Below, piece after piece: positions 31,740 through 37,930 of a stretch of 37,930 nt of DNA. Below the pieces are notes generated by a model that was not told where the DNA came from, did not search any database, and was given only the letters and a program-made list of their open reading frames with translations. Where the stretch lies: contig DATGHS010000166.1 in the NCBI GenBank assembly GCA_035307785.1, positions 1-37,930 of the forward strand, given 5' to 3'. Each line of letters opens with the position of its first letter. The stretch's first letter is position 1. The position numbers and the translations under genes are program-made. This stretch comes from DATGHS01 sp035307785 (lineage in GTDB: Bacteria > Planctomycetota > Planctomycetia > Gemmatales > Gemmataceae).

Positions 31740-31895
31740 ATGGTGCAGCAGATGTGGATTCCGATTCTAATCGGCTTGATTGTGTTGATTGTGGGCTCGG
31801 CCTATCCGCCGTTCCAGTCCAACGTGAATTCCAGCGGCGGCAATGATTCATGTGACGCGGAGCCGCTCAGTCAAACAGCGCTGCCTCTACCGTGA
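31740..31895 (+). CDS. Possible 51-residue membrane peptide overlapping the PKS gene end
   Basis: A short frame beginning MVQQMWIPILIGLIVLIVGSA encodes one hydrophobic helix and a polar tail ending in LPLP. Its last 29 bases overlap the 3' end of the type III PKS gene on the other strand. No Shine-Dalgarno sequence is seen, and ATG at 31740 or 31752 could be used. It was not recognised as a family; it may be a chance frame. Confidence 0.25.
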   Translation: MVQQMWIPILIGLIVLIVGSAYPPFQSNVNSSGGNDSCDAEPLSQTALPLP

Positions 31896-32970
31896 GCCCT
31901 GGTCCAAAGCCGAGCGCTACGCATGGTCGCGGCGCATTCTTTTGGCACAGCCGATTGAGGATGAACAGAACCGTGGGCGAAGACATATTCCCGCAATTCG
32001 CCAGCACTTCGTACGACGCCCACGCTGTCTTCTCCGGCAAACCAAGTGCTTCTTCCACCGACGAGACCACGCGCGGTCCGCCGGGATGTATGGCCCACGA
32101 GCCGATGTCGCGGATGGTAAGGCGCTGCGACGCCAACCATTGTTCGAGCCATGGCCGCAAGTGTGCGGCAATGAGGTTGGGGATTTTGGCCGACAGCGTC
32201 ATGTCGAAACCGTGGTTGCCGATGCTCCACGTCATGGCGTATTCTGAATCTGCAAAAACACAGGATCCATTAGTGACGGCTCGCCAGCCGTCATTGGCAC
32301 CGGCTTCTGCAGGACCGCCAACGAGGGCTGCCGCGCCATCGGCGAATAGCGCATTGCCCACCATCCGCTTCGGGTCCCAGCAGTAGTAGTAGTGAATGCT
32401 CGAGATTTCGACGGCGCACACCAGCACGCGGGCCTGGGGCTGCGATTCCACGAAACTTCGTGCCACGCGCAAGCCATTCAGCGCCCCGTGGCAGCCCATG
32501 AATCCCACATGCGTTCGCTCAACTCCAGCCGGCAAGCCCAACGTCTTGATCAGTCCAACATCGAATCCCGGGGCCGAGAAGCCGGTACAGGAAACCGTCA
32601 CCAGGTGGGTAATCGCCGCCGCCGAAATGCTTGCATCTTCGAGGGCTTTCCGCGCGGCTTCTTGCGCCAGCGGCAGCGCGTCGCGCGCGTACATGGCCAT
32701 GCGCTCGGCCGTACCCGGCCCGCGGTCGTCGGTGCCTTTGGAAAAATAGCCGGTGCCCGAATCGTTGGTCCCGTGGGCGATATCGCTGATCAAAACGGGA
32801 GCATGCACGAGATAGCGCGTGTCGATGTGGGTCTGCCGGTAGAGCTTTTCGAGAATTTCTGCTTCGTCGGCCGTGCGGCAGGAGGCGGTGCGGGCCACGG
32901 CCACGATTTCGTCTTGGGTGTAGCGGTAAGGCGGCAGCGCGGTGCCAATGCCCAGTACTGCAAGACTCAT
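31867..32970 (-). CDS. Type III polyketide synthase (chalcone synthase-like)
   Basis: A 367-residue thiolase-fold enzyme of the chalcone/stilbene synthase type, which extends acyl-CoA starters with malonyl-CoA without an acyl carrier protein. The Cys-His-Asn triad is visible as C160 (VGFMGCHGALNGL), H295 (WAIHPGGPRV) and N328 (LANCGNMSSP). The C-terminal GFGPGLTVEA matches the family. These enzymes occur widely in planctomycetes, usually with methyltransferase or oxidase genes; none is seen here. GGAGG precedes the ATG by seven bases. Starter and product cannot be predicted. Confidence 0.94.
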   Translation of the reverse strand: MSLAVLGIGTALPPYRYTQDEIVAVARTASCRTADEAEILEKLYRQTHIDTRYLVHAPVLISDIAHGTNDSGTGYFSKGTDDRGPGTAERMAMYARDALPLAQEAARKALEDASISAAAITHLVTVSCTGFSAPGFDVGLIKTLGLPAGVERTHVGFMGCHGALNGLRVARSFVESQPQARVLVCAVEISSIHYYYCWDPKRMVGNALFADGAAALVGGPAEAGANDGWRAVTNGSCVFADSEYAMTWSIGNHGFDMTLSAKIPNLIAAHLRPWLEQWLASQRLTIRDIGSWAIHPGGPRVVSSVEEALGLPEKTAWASYEVLANCGNMSSPTVLFILNRLCQKNAPRPCVALGFGPGLTVEAALFD

Positions 32971-33172
32971 CGGGCTGCCTCCGTACCTTATGCAACTCCC
33001 TTCTGCTTATTAAATAGGCTCAGTCGGAACGCACAATCCCAGTCCTGGCGTAGAATTCGCAAGAATACCGCTATACGGCTCAGCTACAAAAAGCTCTTGC
33101 GCTTGATCGGTTGTGGTGAATTGGGATAATCTACACCGCCTCGCCTAGATTACCATTTGGAAAGGAAGTCCC

Positions 33173-33913
33173 ATGTCGGCAGAGCCTACCGTGTGGCCGG
33201 TCCTGAATATTGTGGAACGACGAGTGCTGGGCGTATTGGTCGAGAAACAAAAGACTACCGAGACGTATCCGCTGACGCTGAATTCGATCGTCACCGCCTG
33301 CAATCAGAAATCGAACCGCGAACCGCTTTTGGACTTGAAGGATGAAGCCGTCGAGGAGGGCTTGCGCCTCGCCCAGCAAAAAGGCTTGGTGATGCAAGTA
33401 ATCAGCGGCCGCGTCGATAAGTGGAAGCACAAGCTGTATGAAGCGTGGAATGTGAGCAGCGTGGAGCTTGCCGTGCTGGCGGAATTGTTGCTGCGCGGGC
33501 CGCAAACCGAAGGGGAATTGCGTGCCCGAGCGAGCCGCATGGACGACATTCGTGACGTCGACCATCTGCGTGAAATCCTGAAACCTTTGACGGAACACAG
33601 ACTCGTTGTCTACTTAGGCCCGGAAGGCCGCCGTGGCACGATGCTAACGCACGGGTTTCATGATCCCCATGAACTCGAACAGCTACGCGCTCAGGCAGCG
33701 CAAGCACCCTCAAGCGATATTGCTCTTGCCAGTCCGACACCGCCAGGCTTGGAAGTGAAATCGCTGGAAAGCCGCATTGGTGAATTGGAGAAACAGGTAA
33801 CGGCAGCCCGCCAAATCCTCGCCGAATTGCAAGAAAGCAATTCTCGGCTATTGGAACAAGTTCGAAACATTCAAAGTGAACTCGGTTTATCATCTCCGCC
33901 TGCCGGCACTTGA
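33173..33913 (+). CDS. YceH-family (DUF480) protein
   Basis: A 246-residue protein of the YceH family. The N-terminal winged-helix pattern (VERRVLGVLVEKQKTT, YPLTLNSIVTACNQKSNR) and the second wing domain (VELAVLAELLLRGPQTEGELR) are characteristic. The C-terminal ~45 residues form a coiled coil (LESRIGELEKQVTAARQILAE) longer than in E. coli YceH. Its role is unknown; it may bind nucleic acid. AAAGGA precedes the ATG. A weak terminator overlaps its stop codon. Confidence 0.9.
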   Translation: MSAEPTVWPVLNIVERRVLGVLVEKQKTTETYPLTLNSIVTACNQKSNREPLLDLKDEAVEEGLRLAQQKGLVMQVISGRVDKWKHKLYEAWNVSSVELAVLAELLLRGPQTEGELRARASRMDDIRDVDHLREILKPLTEHRLVVYLGPEGRRGTMLTHGFHDPHELEQLRAQAAQAPSSDIALASPTPPGLEVKSLESRIGELEKQVTAARQILAELQESNSRLLEQVRNIQSELGLSSPPAGT

Positions 33914-33930
33914 GCAATGCTCACTTTTTG
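33911..33930 (+). terminator. Terminator overlapping the YceH stop codon
   Basis: The stop codon itself starts a short hairpin TGAGC-AAT-GCTCA followed by CTTTTT. The 5-bp stem is short, so efficiency is doubtful. Downstream hairpins acggaa/ttccgt (33951-33965) and gatcgccc/gggcgatc (33971-33993) lie before the next gene. Confidence 0.5.
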
Positions 33931-34021
33931 GGATTCCTGCCCTTGCGGAAACGGAAGAGTTCCGTTATTTGATCGCCCTTGATTTGGGCGATCACGTCGA
34001 GTCTCATTTCCGGAGGACAGT

Positions 34022-34672
34022 ATGGCGCTCCGCCGCACCATGCAGGAACAATCCAGCCGCGATGACAGCGGCGAACATGTATTTCCGATCCTGGCCGCCG
34101 AAACGGTGCGCAGTGCGAATGAGTCGGCCCAGTCTGCCCAACCCGCCAAGCCCGCCGAGGAAAAAATCTCCTTGTTCTGGCGGGTGTTTGGCGGCACGCT
34201 GCTAAGCATCGCGGCCCTGGTCGCGATCACGGCATACCAGGCACAGAGCAACAGCATTAGCGACCTGCGTAATGATCTGACCCGAGCCAACGAGGCTCGC
34301 GCGCAGTTGGTAAAAAATGACGAGTTCACTTCCGCCCGAACCAAGATTTGGGACAAGTTTCAGGAAATGCAAAAGGACACAATCGCGCTGCAGCAGGTGA
34401 AGGACCGCGTCGGTCTGGTGGAGGAGCAGCTGAAGGCCGGGGCCACCGTGCAAAAAGATCTGCAAAGCTTACAACAGACGATCAGCGCGATGCAGGAAAA
34501 GGCGGCCTTGCGCGATCAGCAACTGAAGCAAATGGACGACGACCGGAAGGACCTTGTCAAGGAGTTGCAGGCGCTGCGCGAACGGTTGGCGAAGCTGGAA
34601 GTGGCCAAGGAGTCGCAGCCTGTCGTACCGAAAACGGGTGGCGCCAGGACAGTGAATCCCGAGAATCAGTAA
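34022..34672 (+). CDS. Single-pass membrane coiled-coil protein, unknown function
   Basis: A 216-residue protein with a cytoplasmic N-terminus (Pro/Ala-rich before ~48), one transmembrane helix (~51-72, FWRVFGGTLLSIAALVAIT), and a long coiled coil (~77-205) with repeated Gln/Lys/Asp heptads. A Pro-rich tail follows. It was not recognised as a named family. GGAGG five bases before the ATG supports the start. The convergent GTPase pair ends 110 bp downstream, which could hint at a shared membrane role, but this is only a neighbourhood guess. Confidence 0.8.
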   Translation: MALRRTMQEQSSRDDSGEHVFPILAAETVRSANESAQSAQPAKPAEEKISLFWRVFGGTLLSIAALVAITAYQAQSNSISDLRNDLTRANEARAQLVKNDEFTSARTKIWDKFQEMQKDTIALQQVKDRVGLVEEQLKAGATVQKDLQSLQQTISAMQEKAALRDQQLKQMDDDRKDLVKELQALRERLAKLEVAKESQPVVPKTGGARTVNPENQ

Positions 34673-34681
34673 AAAGAAATC

Positions 34682-34742
34682 GAGCCCGGAGCCCCAGCGA
34701 CCGGGTCGACGTGCTCGATCCCATCGCTGGCGTACCTGGCTC
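34682..34742. repeat. Degenerate copy of the GAGCCGGAAGCG-type palindrome
   Basis: The left arm (34682-34706, gagcccggagccccagcgac...) and right arm (34723-34742, atcgctggcgtacctggctc) align with the arms of copy 3 at 17878-17939, but with several substitutions and a longer loop. It lies between the convergent coiled-coil and GTPase genes. The pairing is weaker than in the intact copies, so it looks like a decaying member. Confidence 0.6.
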
Positions 34743-34782
34743 AATTCATGTGCTCCTGGCTCCAACGCACCGTAGGCTTCAT

Positions 34783-36342
34783 TCATTTCGTCGCATGCTC
34801 CCACGCGGCGCGCGCGGCTTCCTTCCCGGCCGCCAGCAGTTGCTGGAAGACCTTTTGTATCTTGCCTTCGTCCGCCTCCGCTTGCAGGCAGCGCAACAAG
34901 CCGACCGTTCGGGCCTCGCCGAGCTTTCCCGCGACGGCCGGCAGCAGTGCTTCCTGAATGCCAAAGGTCTTGCCCAGCGCCGTGCAGACGGGGACTACGC
35001 CGGCAATCATGCCGGGAAGCTGCTCCTGCGCCGTTTTCAGCGCAAGTTGGATCTGCTGCTCTTTCGGCCGCTTCGGATTCAGCCAATCATACGGCGGCGA
35101 CCACTCCATCATCGGCGAGAGCAAGTCGATGTGCGTGAGGACCCCTAGCACCGGCGGCATGCGCAGTTCCGGATGCTGCGAAAACCAACGAGCGAGCTTC
35201 TCCAACATGAGCGCGTCTGCCTGCCGGGCCGGGTTGCGCGCGTGTAACACGAGCAGAATTAAATCCGCGCCACGACAGACGTCTTCGGTGGCCCGAAGTT
35301 GGTCCTCGCGCGGGCCCTCATTCCCGTAGCCGGTCGTATCTAAGAGCGTAAGCTTCGTTGGCACATTGGCCGGTTGCAATTCGTATTTCGTCACTTCTGT
35401 CGCCACCGGTAGCACATCTACCAAGGCCCGTTGCTCGCCCAACAGGGCGTTGATCAGACTGGATTTGCCGGTCTTCACTTGCCCGATGATGGATATCGTC
35501 ACCAGGGGCACCGGTGGTGCCGCGGGAATGGTTTCCGCTATGACCGTCGATTCTGCCGCCGGTTCTTGTGCGGCTTGATACTGCGCCATTAGTTCCCGGT
35601 AGCGATCCACCCCGACGCGCAGCCGGCCGCTGTGCAGTTCAATCAGATGCGTGCCGAGGCGGTGGATGTAAGCCGTGTAAAACCAAAGCAGAATGTTCTG
35701 CTGAAGCAAATCCCAGGTCGAGCCCATGCCGTAGCGCGATGCCAGGTAGCGGACTCCCGTTTCCACCGGTGCAAAGACGGCCGATACGAGCCAGTAAGCC
35801 AAGCGACCCTTGCGATACCAATCCAGCAAGGATCGCGCCCGGCGAATGTCGTTGATGGTGAGAATGTGGCTGCCGGGCACATAGCGCTGCACTAACTCGG
35901 ACAGGTCGCGCGAAGCCAATTCGGTTACGGCAAGGATTTCCAGTACCGTGAGCGAACCGTACGGATCGTCGGCCCGCGGATTATAGAAGCGTGCCATTTC
36001 CAACGCCATATCCTGGCCGGTCTGCCAGTAGAAAGGCAACTCGCTGAAGCGAGCGGAAGGAATCGATTCGGCGGCTTTGGCTCGATTCGCCACGAGTTGC
36101 CAGGCTTGCTGATCGCGCTCTGTGCCGTGCGGAACCCGTTCGAAGTTCATGGTCGGCAGAAGTTGTTTCTTCTGCTGCCAGTAGCGAGCCAGAATACAGG
36201 CCAGCGTGAAGCTAAGCATCATCGGCCACCAGGCGTAGAACGACCAGTGGTATTCCCAAAGCGCGTAGCCACCCATGCCCATAAGGAATACCAGAGGGGC
36301 GCCGAACAAGATGAGCAAGATGATGAAGCGCCAACGCGTCAT
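34783..36342 (-). CDS. Membrane-associated GTPase (Era/dynamin-like class)
   Basis: A 519-residue protein. Two N-terminal transmembrane helices (~5-28 and ~38-54) are followed by a long helical region and then a P-loop GTPase domain (~280-440): G1 GQVKTGKSS (287-295), G3 DTTGYG (335-340), and G4 THID (403-406). The G4 motif has T instead of NK, as in several YcjX/Era-like groups. Its ATG overlaps the stop of the upstream GTPase gene by 4 nt (ATGA), so translation is coupled. It probably works at the inner membrane together with that partner. Confidence 0.85.
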   Translation of the reverse strand: MTRWRFIILLILFGAPLVFLMGMGGYALWEYHWSFYAWWPMMLSFTLACILARYWQQKKQLLPTMNFERVPHGTERDQQAWQLVANRAKAAESIPSARFSELPFYWQTGQDMALEMARFYNPRADDPYGSLTVLEILAVTELASRDLSELVQRYVPGSHILTINDIRRARSLLDWYRKGRLAYWLVSAVFAPVETGVRYLASRYGMGSTWDLLQQNILLWFYTAYIHRLGTHLIELHSGRLRVGVDRYRELMAQYQAAQEPAAESTVIAETIPAAPPVPLVTISIIGQVKTGKSSLINALLGEQRALVDVLPVATEVTKYELQPANVPTKLTLLDTTGYGNEGPREDQLRATEDVCRGADLILLVLHARNPARQADALMLEKLARWFSQHPELRMPPVLGVLTHIDLLSPMMEWSPPYDWLNPKRPKEQQIQLALKTAQEQLPGMIAGVVPVCTALGKTFGIQEALLPAVAGKLGEARTVGLLRCLQAEADEGKIQKVFQQLLAAGKEAARAAWEHATK

Positions 36343-37586
36343 GGATGCTCCGAAATATTGTTCTTTGGCGGAAGTCCCGAAGGGACTTCCGCTAAACGAG
36401 CCGCCGCCTCATTTTTCTTCCATTGCGAATCTGCGCGCTCCAGCTGCTCGCGGTAATAATTCCGCAGATCCTCGGGATTGGGAATCGTTCCATGAACGAG
36501 GCCGGCGTCGAAGTAGCAGAATGCCTTCCCGAGTGCGTACGTCGCCGCGCCGGCATGAGCCGCTCCGGCCACTATGCCAATCGATGGGATAAACTTGAGC
36601 AATTCCCGGCCCGCTTGTTTCCGCAGCATTCCGAGCCCCAGTTCCGTTGCCGTCGTTTGAAACTGTTCGCCTGATGTCGGCCGGCCATATTCGTTAGCCA
36701 AATCGACGACCATTCGCCGCTGAATCCCTGGCAATAACAATAGGGACACAAACGGAATGGGAATCGCCCCGGCCGAAGCGGCCAAGACCGTGTGCCCGAC
36801 AATGATCGGCAAACCCCGGCGGGCATGGATTTCCTTCAAGCTATTAACGGCTGTCTCGAAGGCCTGCAACGTTTGCCGCTGCGCTTCCGGCAGCAGTTTC
36901 ACGAGCGCTTCCTGCAAAAAATCGCCGCCGTAGTTGGGTTGCTCGAATCCCTCTTCCGGCTTCGTAATGTCGAGCGGCAAGACGTAGTCCACCCAGTCAG
37001 CGAACCGTTGCCGTTGCATCTCCAGGCAGCGCTGCAGGTTCTCCTGGCTTTGGCCGCTGGTGGGAGTGATCGTCTCGTTCGCGGCAAACAGGCGAAACGG
37101 GTACGGGGGATGCTGCTGTTGCGGATAGGCTTCGTGAAGGCACGTCAGCACGAGCAGGATGGGCCGGCTTGGATTCGCCTCGCGAATTCTCCTCAGGTGA
37201 TGGACGACGTTTTCCTGCGCGAAGTCCAGCGCTTTCACGGTCACGATCACGACGTGGGCGGTTTGGCCAAACTTCTCCAGATCGACGCCCGGATCGTAGC
37301 CGGGCTCATCTACGCCGCGCGTGTCGAGAAAGCGCAACACGGGCGCGTCGGCGCTCGGAAATTCGTAATACCGTGAAAAGCGCGTGCAGGGTTGGAAGCC
37401 GTGGCCGACCTCGGCATCGTCGGCCCCAGTCAGGAATTTGACGAGCGTGGTTTTCCCAGATTGCGTTTTCCCGAAGAGCCAGAAGATCGGCGCGGGATTA
37501 TGCCGGCGAAGTTCTTCGAGCTTACTGTGGAATAACGCCTGATCGTTGTCGTCGTTGCCCCACCAACGGCGAAGCCTTTCGAGCAT
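36339..37586 (-). CDS. GTPase with C-terminal DUF697-like membrane domain
   Basis: A 415-residue protein with G1 GKTQSGKTTL (39-48) and G3 DTRGVDEP (88-95). G4 is degenerate (LTCLHEA), so nucleotide specificity is uncertain. Residues ~255-300 contain hydrophobic stretches (VLAASAGAIPIPFVSLLLLPG), and the C-terminal part resembles DUF697, the YcjF-type domain. GAGGGG eight bases upstream supports the ATG at 37586. The extreme C-terminus (~AEVPSGLPPK) is encoded by a perfect 11-bp palindrome. The gene leads the coupled GTPase pair. Confidence 0.85.
   Translation of the reverse strand: MLERLRRWWGNDDNDQALFHSKLEELRRHNPAPIFWLFGKTQSGKTTLVKFLTGADDAEVGHGFQPCTRFSRYYEFPSADAPVLRFLDTRGVDEPGYDPGVDLEKFGQTAHVVIVTVKALDFAQENVVHHLRRIREANPSRPILLVLTCLHEAYPQQQHPPYPFRLFAANETITPTSGQSQENLQRCLEMQRQRFADWVDYVLPLDITKPEEGFEQPNYGGDFLQEALVKLLPEAQRQTLQAFETAVNSLKEIHARRGLPIIVGHTVLAASAGAIPIPFVSLLLLPGIQRRMVVDLANEYGRPTSGEQFQTTATELGLGMLRKQAGRELLKFIPSIGIVAGAAHAGAATYALGKAFCYFDAGLVHGTIPNPEDLRNYYREQLERADSQWKKNEAAARLAEVPSGLPPKNNISEHP
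36368..36392. repeat. GCGGAAGTCCC palindrome inside a coding end
   Basis: GCGGAAGTCCC (36368-36378) and GGGACTTCCGC (36382-36392) pair perfectly with a 3-nt loop. The pairing extends to TTT/AAA around a G-T position. It lies in frame within the last residues of the DUF697-like GTPase gene. Confidence 0.8.
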
Positions 37587-37649
37587 AGCGGTGCCCCTCT
37601 GCGCTTAGGGGTATTCTAACGATATCGGATCACGGGGGTCTTCTGTCGC

Positions 37650-37815
37650 TGCTGAGCACAAATTCGAAATCCGAAAATCGAAACTCGAAACAAACCTAAA
37701 CCAAAGGCAATGACCGAAATTCAAAACCGCCAACATTAATTCGCTGATTTCGGATTTTGAATTTGGTGCTTTGGATTTGTTTCGGATTTCGATATTCGGA
37801 TTTCGAATTCAGCAA
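37650..37815. repeat. A/T-rich long imperfect palindrome (TTCGGATTTCGA type)
   Basis: The left half has aaattcgaaatccgaaaatcg and aaactcgaaacaaacc; the right half has near-complements ending ttcggatttcgaattcagca. It is markedly richer in A and T than the rest of the window. It lies in the 344-bp gene-free end of the window (37587-37930), upstream of the GTPase operon. No promoter is obvious. Confidence 0.8.
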
Positions 37816-37841
37816 GTCACGTTGGACATGCCTGAAATGAA

Positions 37842-37873
37842 ACAGGCCCACGGCAAACGCCATGGGCCTGTGC
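37842..37873 (-). terminator. Possible terminator hairpin at window end
   Basis: ACAGGCCCACGGC and GCCATGGGCCTGT form a 13-bp stem with one mismatch and a 4-nt loop (aaac). On the minus strand the stem is followed by TTTCATTTC. It could terminate a minus-strand gene that lies to the right of the window; that gene is not visible. Confidence 0.4.
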
Positions 37874-37930
37874 AGGAATTAAAGAGATCGGAGTAGCGGC
37901 TCCCAGCGCAGAGGGACACTTCCCACAAGT

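Overview
The window reads as chromosomal DNA of a planctomycete, probably of the Pirellulales/Gemmatales type. The evidence is the gene content: a Tat-exported DUF1501 protein, an ECF sigma factor followed by a Ser/Thr kinase with LRR repeats, a second giant kinase-like protein with HEAT repeats and a propeller, a zinc-ribbon protein of the class common in this phylum, a free-standing type III polyketide synthase, and a DUF4139 protein. The DNA is GC-rich and the spaces between genes are full of long palindromes. No rRNA, tRNA, CRISPR array, transposase or phage gene was seen. Species assignment is not possible from the sequence alone.

Layout. 1-2.1 kb: 5' end of a zinc-ribbon protein (-), a TM2-domain membrane protein (+) and an NRAMP-type metal transporter (+). 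2.1-7.0 kb: two near-identical hairpins around a possible 43-aa membrane peptide, then ispG (-) and a 1070-aa membrane protein with a degenerate kinase domain (-). 7.3-12.8 kb: exported DUF4139 protein (+), msrB (-), DUF1501 protein (+), small secreted protein (+). 12.85-13.4 kb: ParE-type toxin and antitoxin (-). 13.5-19.3 kb: sugar ABC binding lipoprotein and permease (+, no ATPase gene), a secretin-like exported protein (+) and xylA (-), plausibly a xylose uptake and entry locus. 19.4-21.3 kb: two adjacent genes (-) that together correspond to the two halves of mitochondrial D-glutamate cyclase. 21.3-25.9 kb: RluA-type pseudouridine synthase (-), ECF sigma factor (+) and its kinase partner (+). 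25.9-29.5 kb: amidase, GlsB-like protein, YbdK-type ligase and a small secreted protein, all (-). 29.9-34.7 kb: argC (+), SMI1/KNR4 protein (-), type III PKS (-), YceH (+), membrane coiled-coil protein (+). 34.8-37.6 kb: two GTPase genes (-) overlapping by 4 nt.

The most striking non-coding feature is the set of at least ten extragenic palindromes of several unrelated sequence families. They sit against stop codons, inside presumed operons, and in one case inside a coding sequence. Two are nested: each long arm is itself a hairpin, and in one of them the mismatches between the long arms are compensated within each arm. That is the best candidate here for an undescribed structured element. The strongest protein-level leads are the split D-glutamate cyclase pair, the predicted membrane pseudokinase, the sigma factor with a kinase that carries a zinc anti-sigma-like motif, the permease with a large extra-cytoplasmic insertion, and the coupled GTPase pair.
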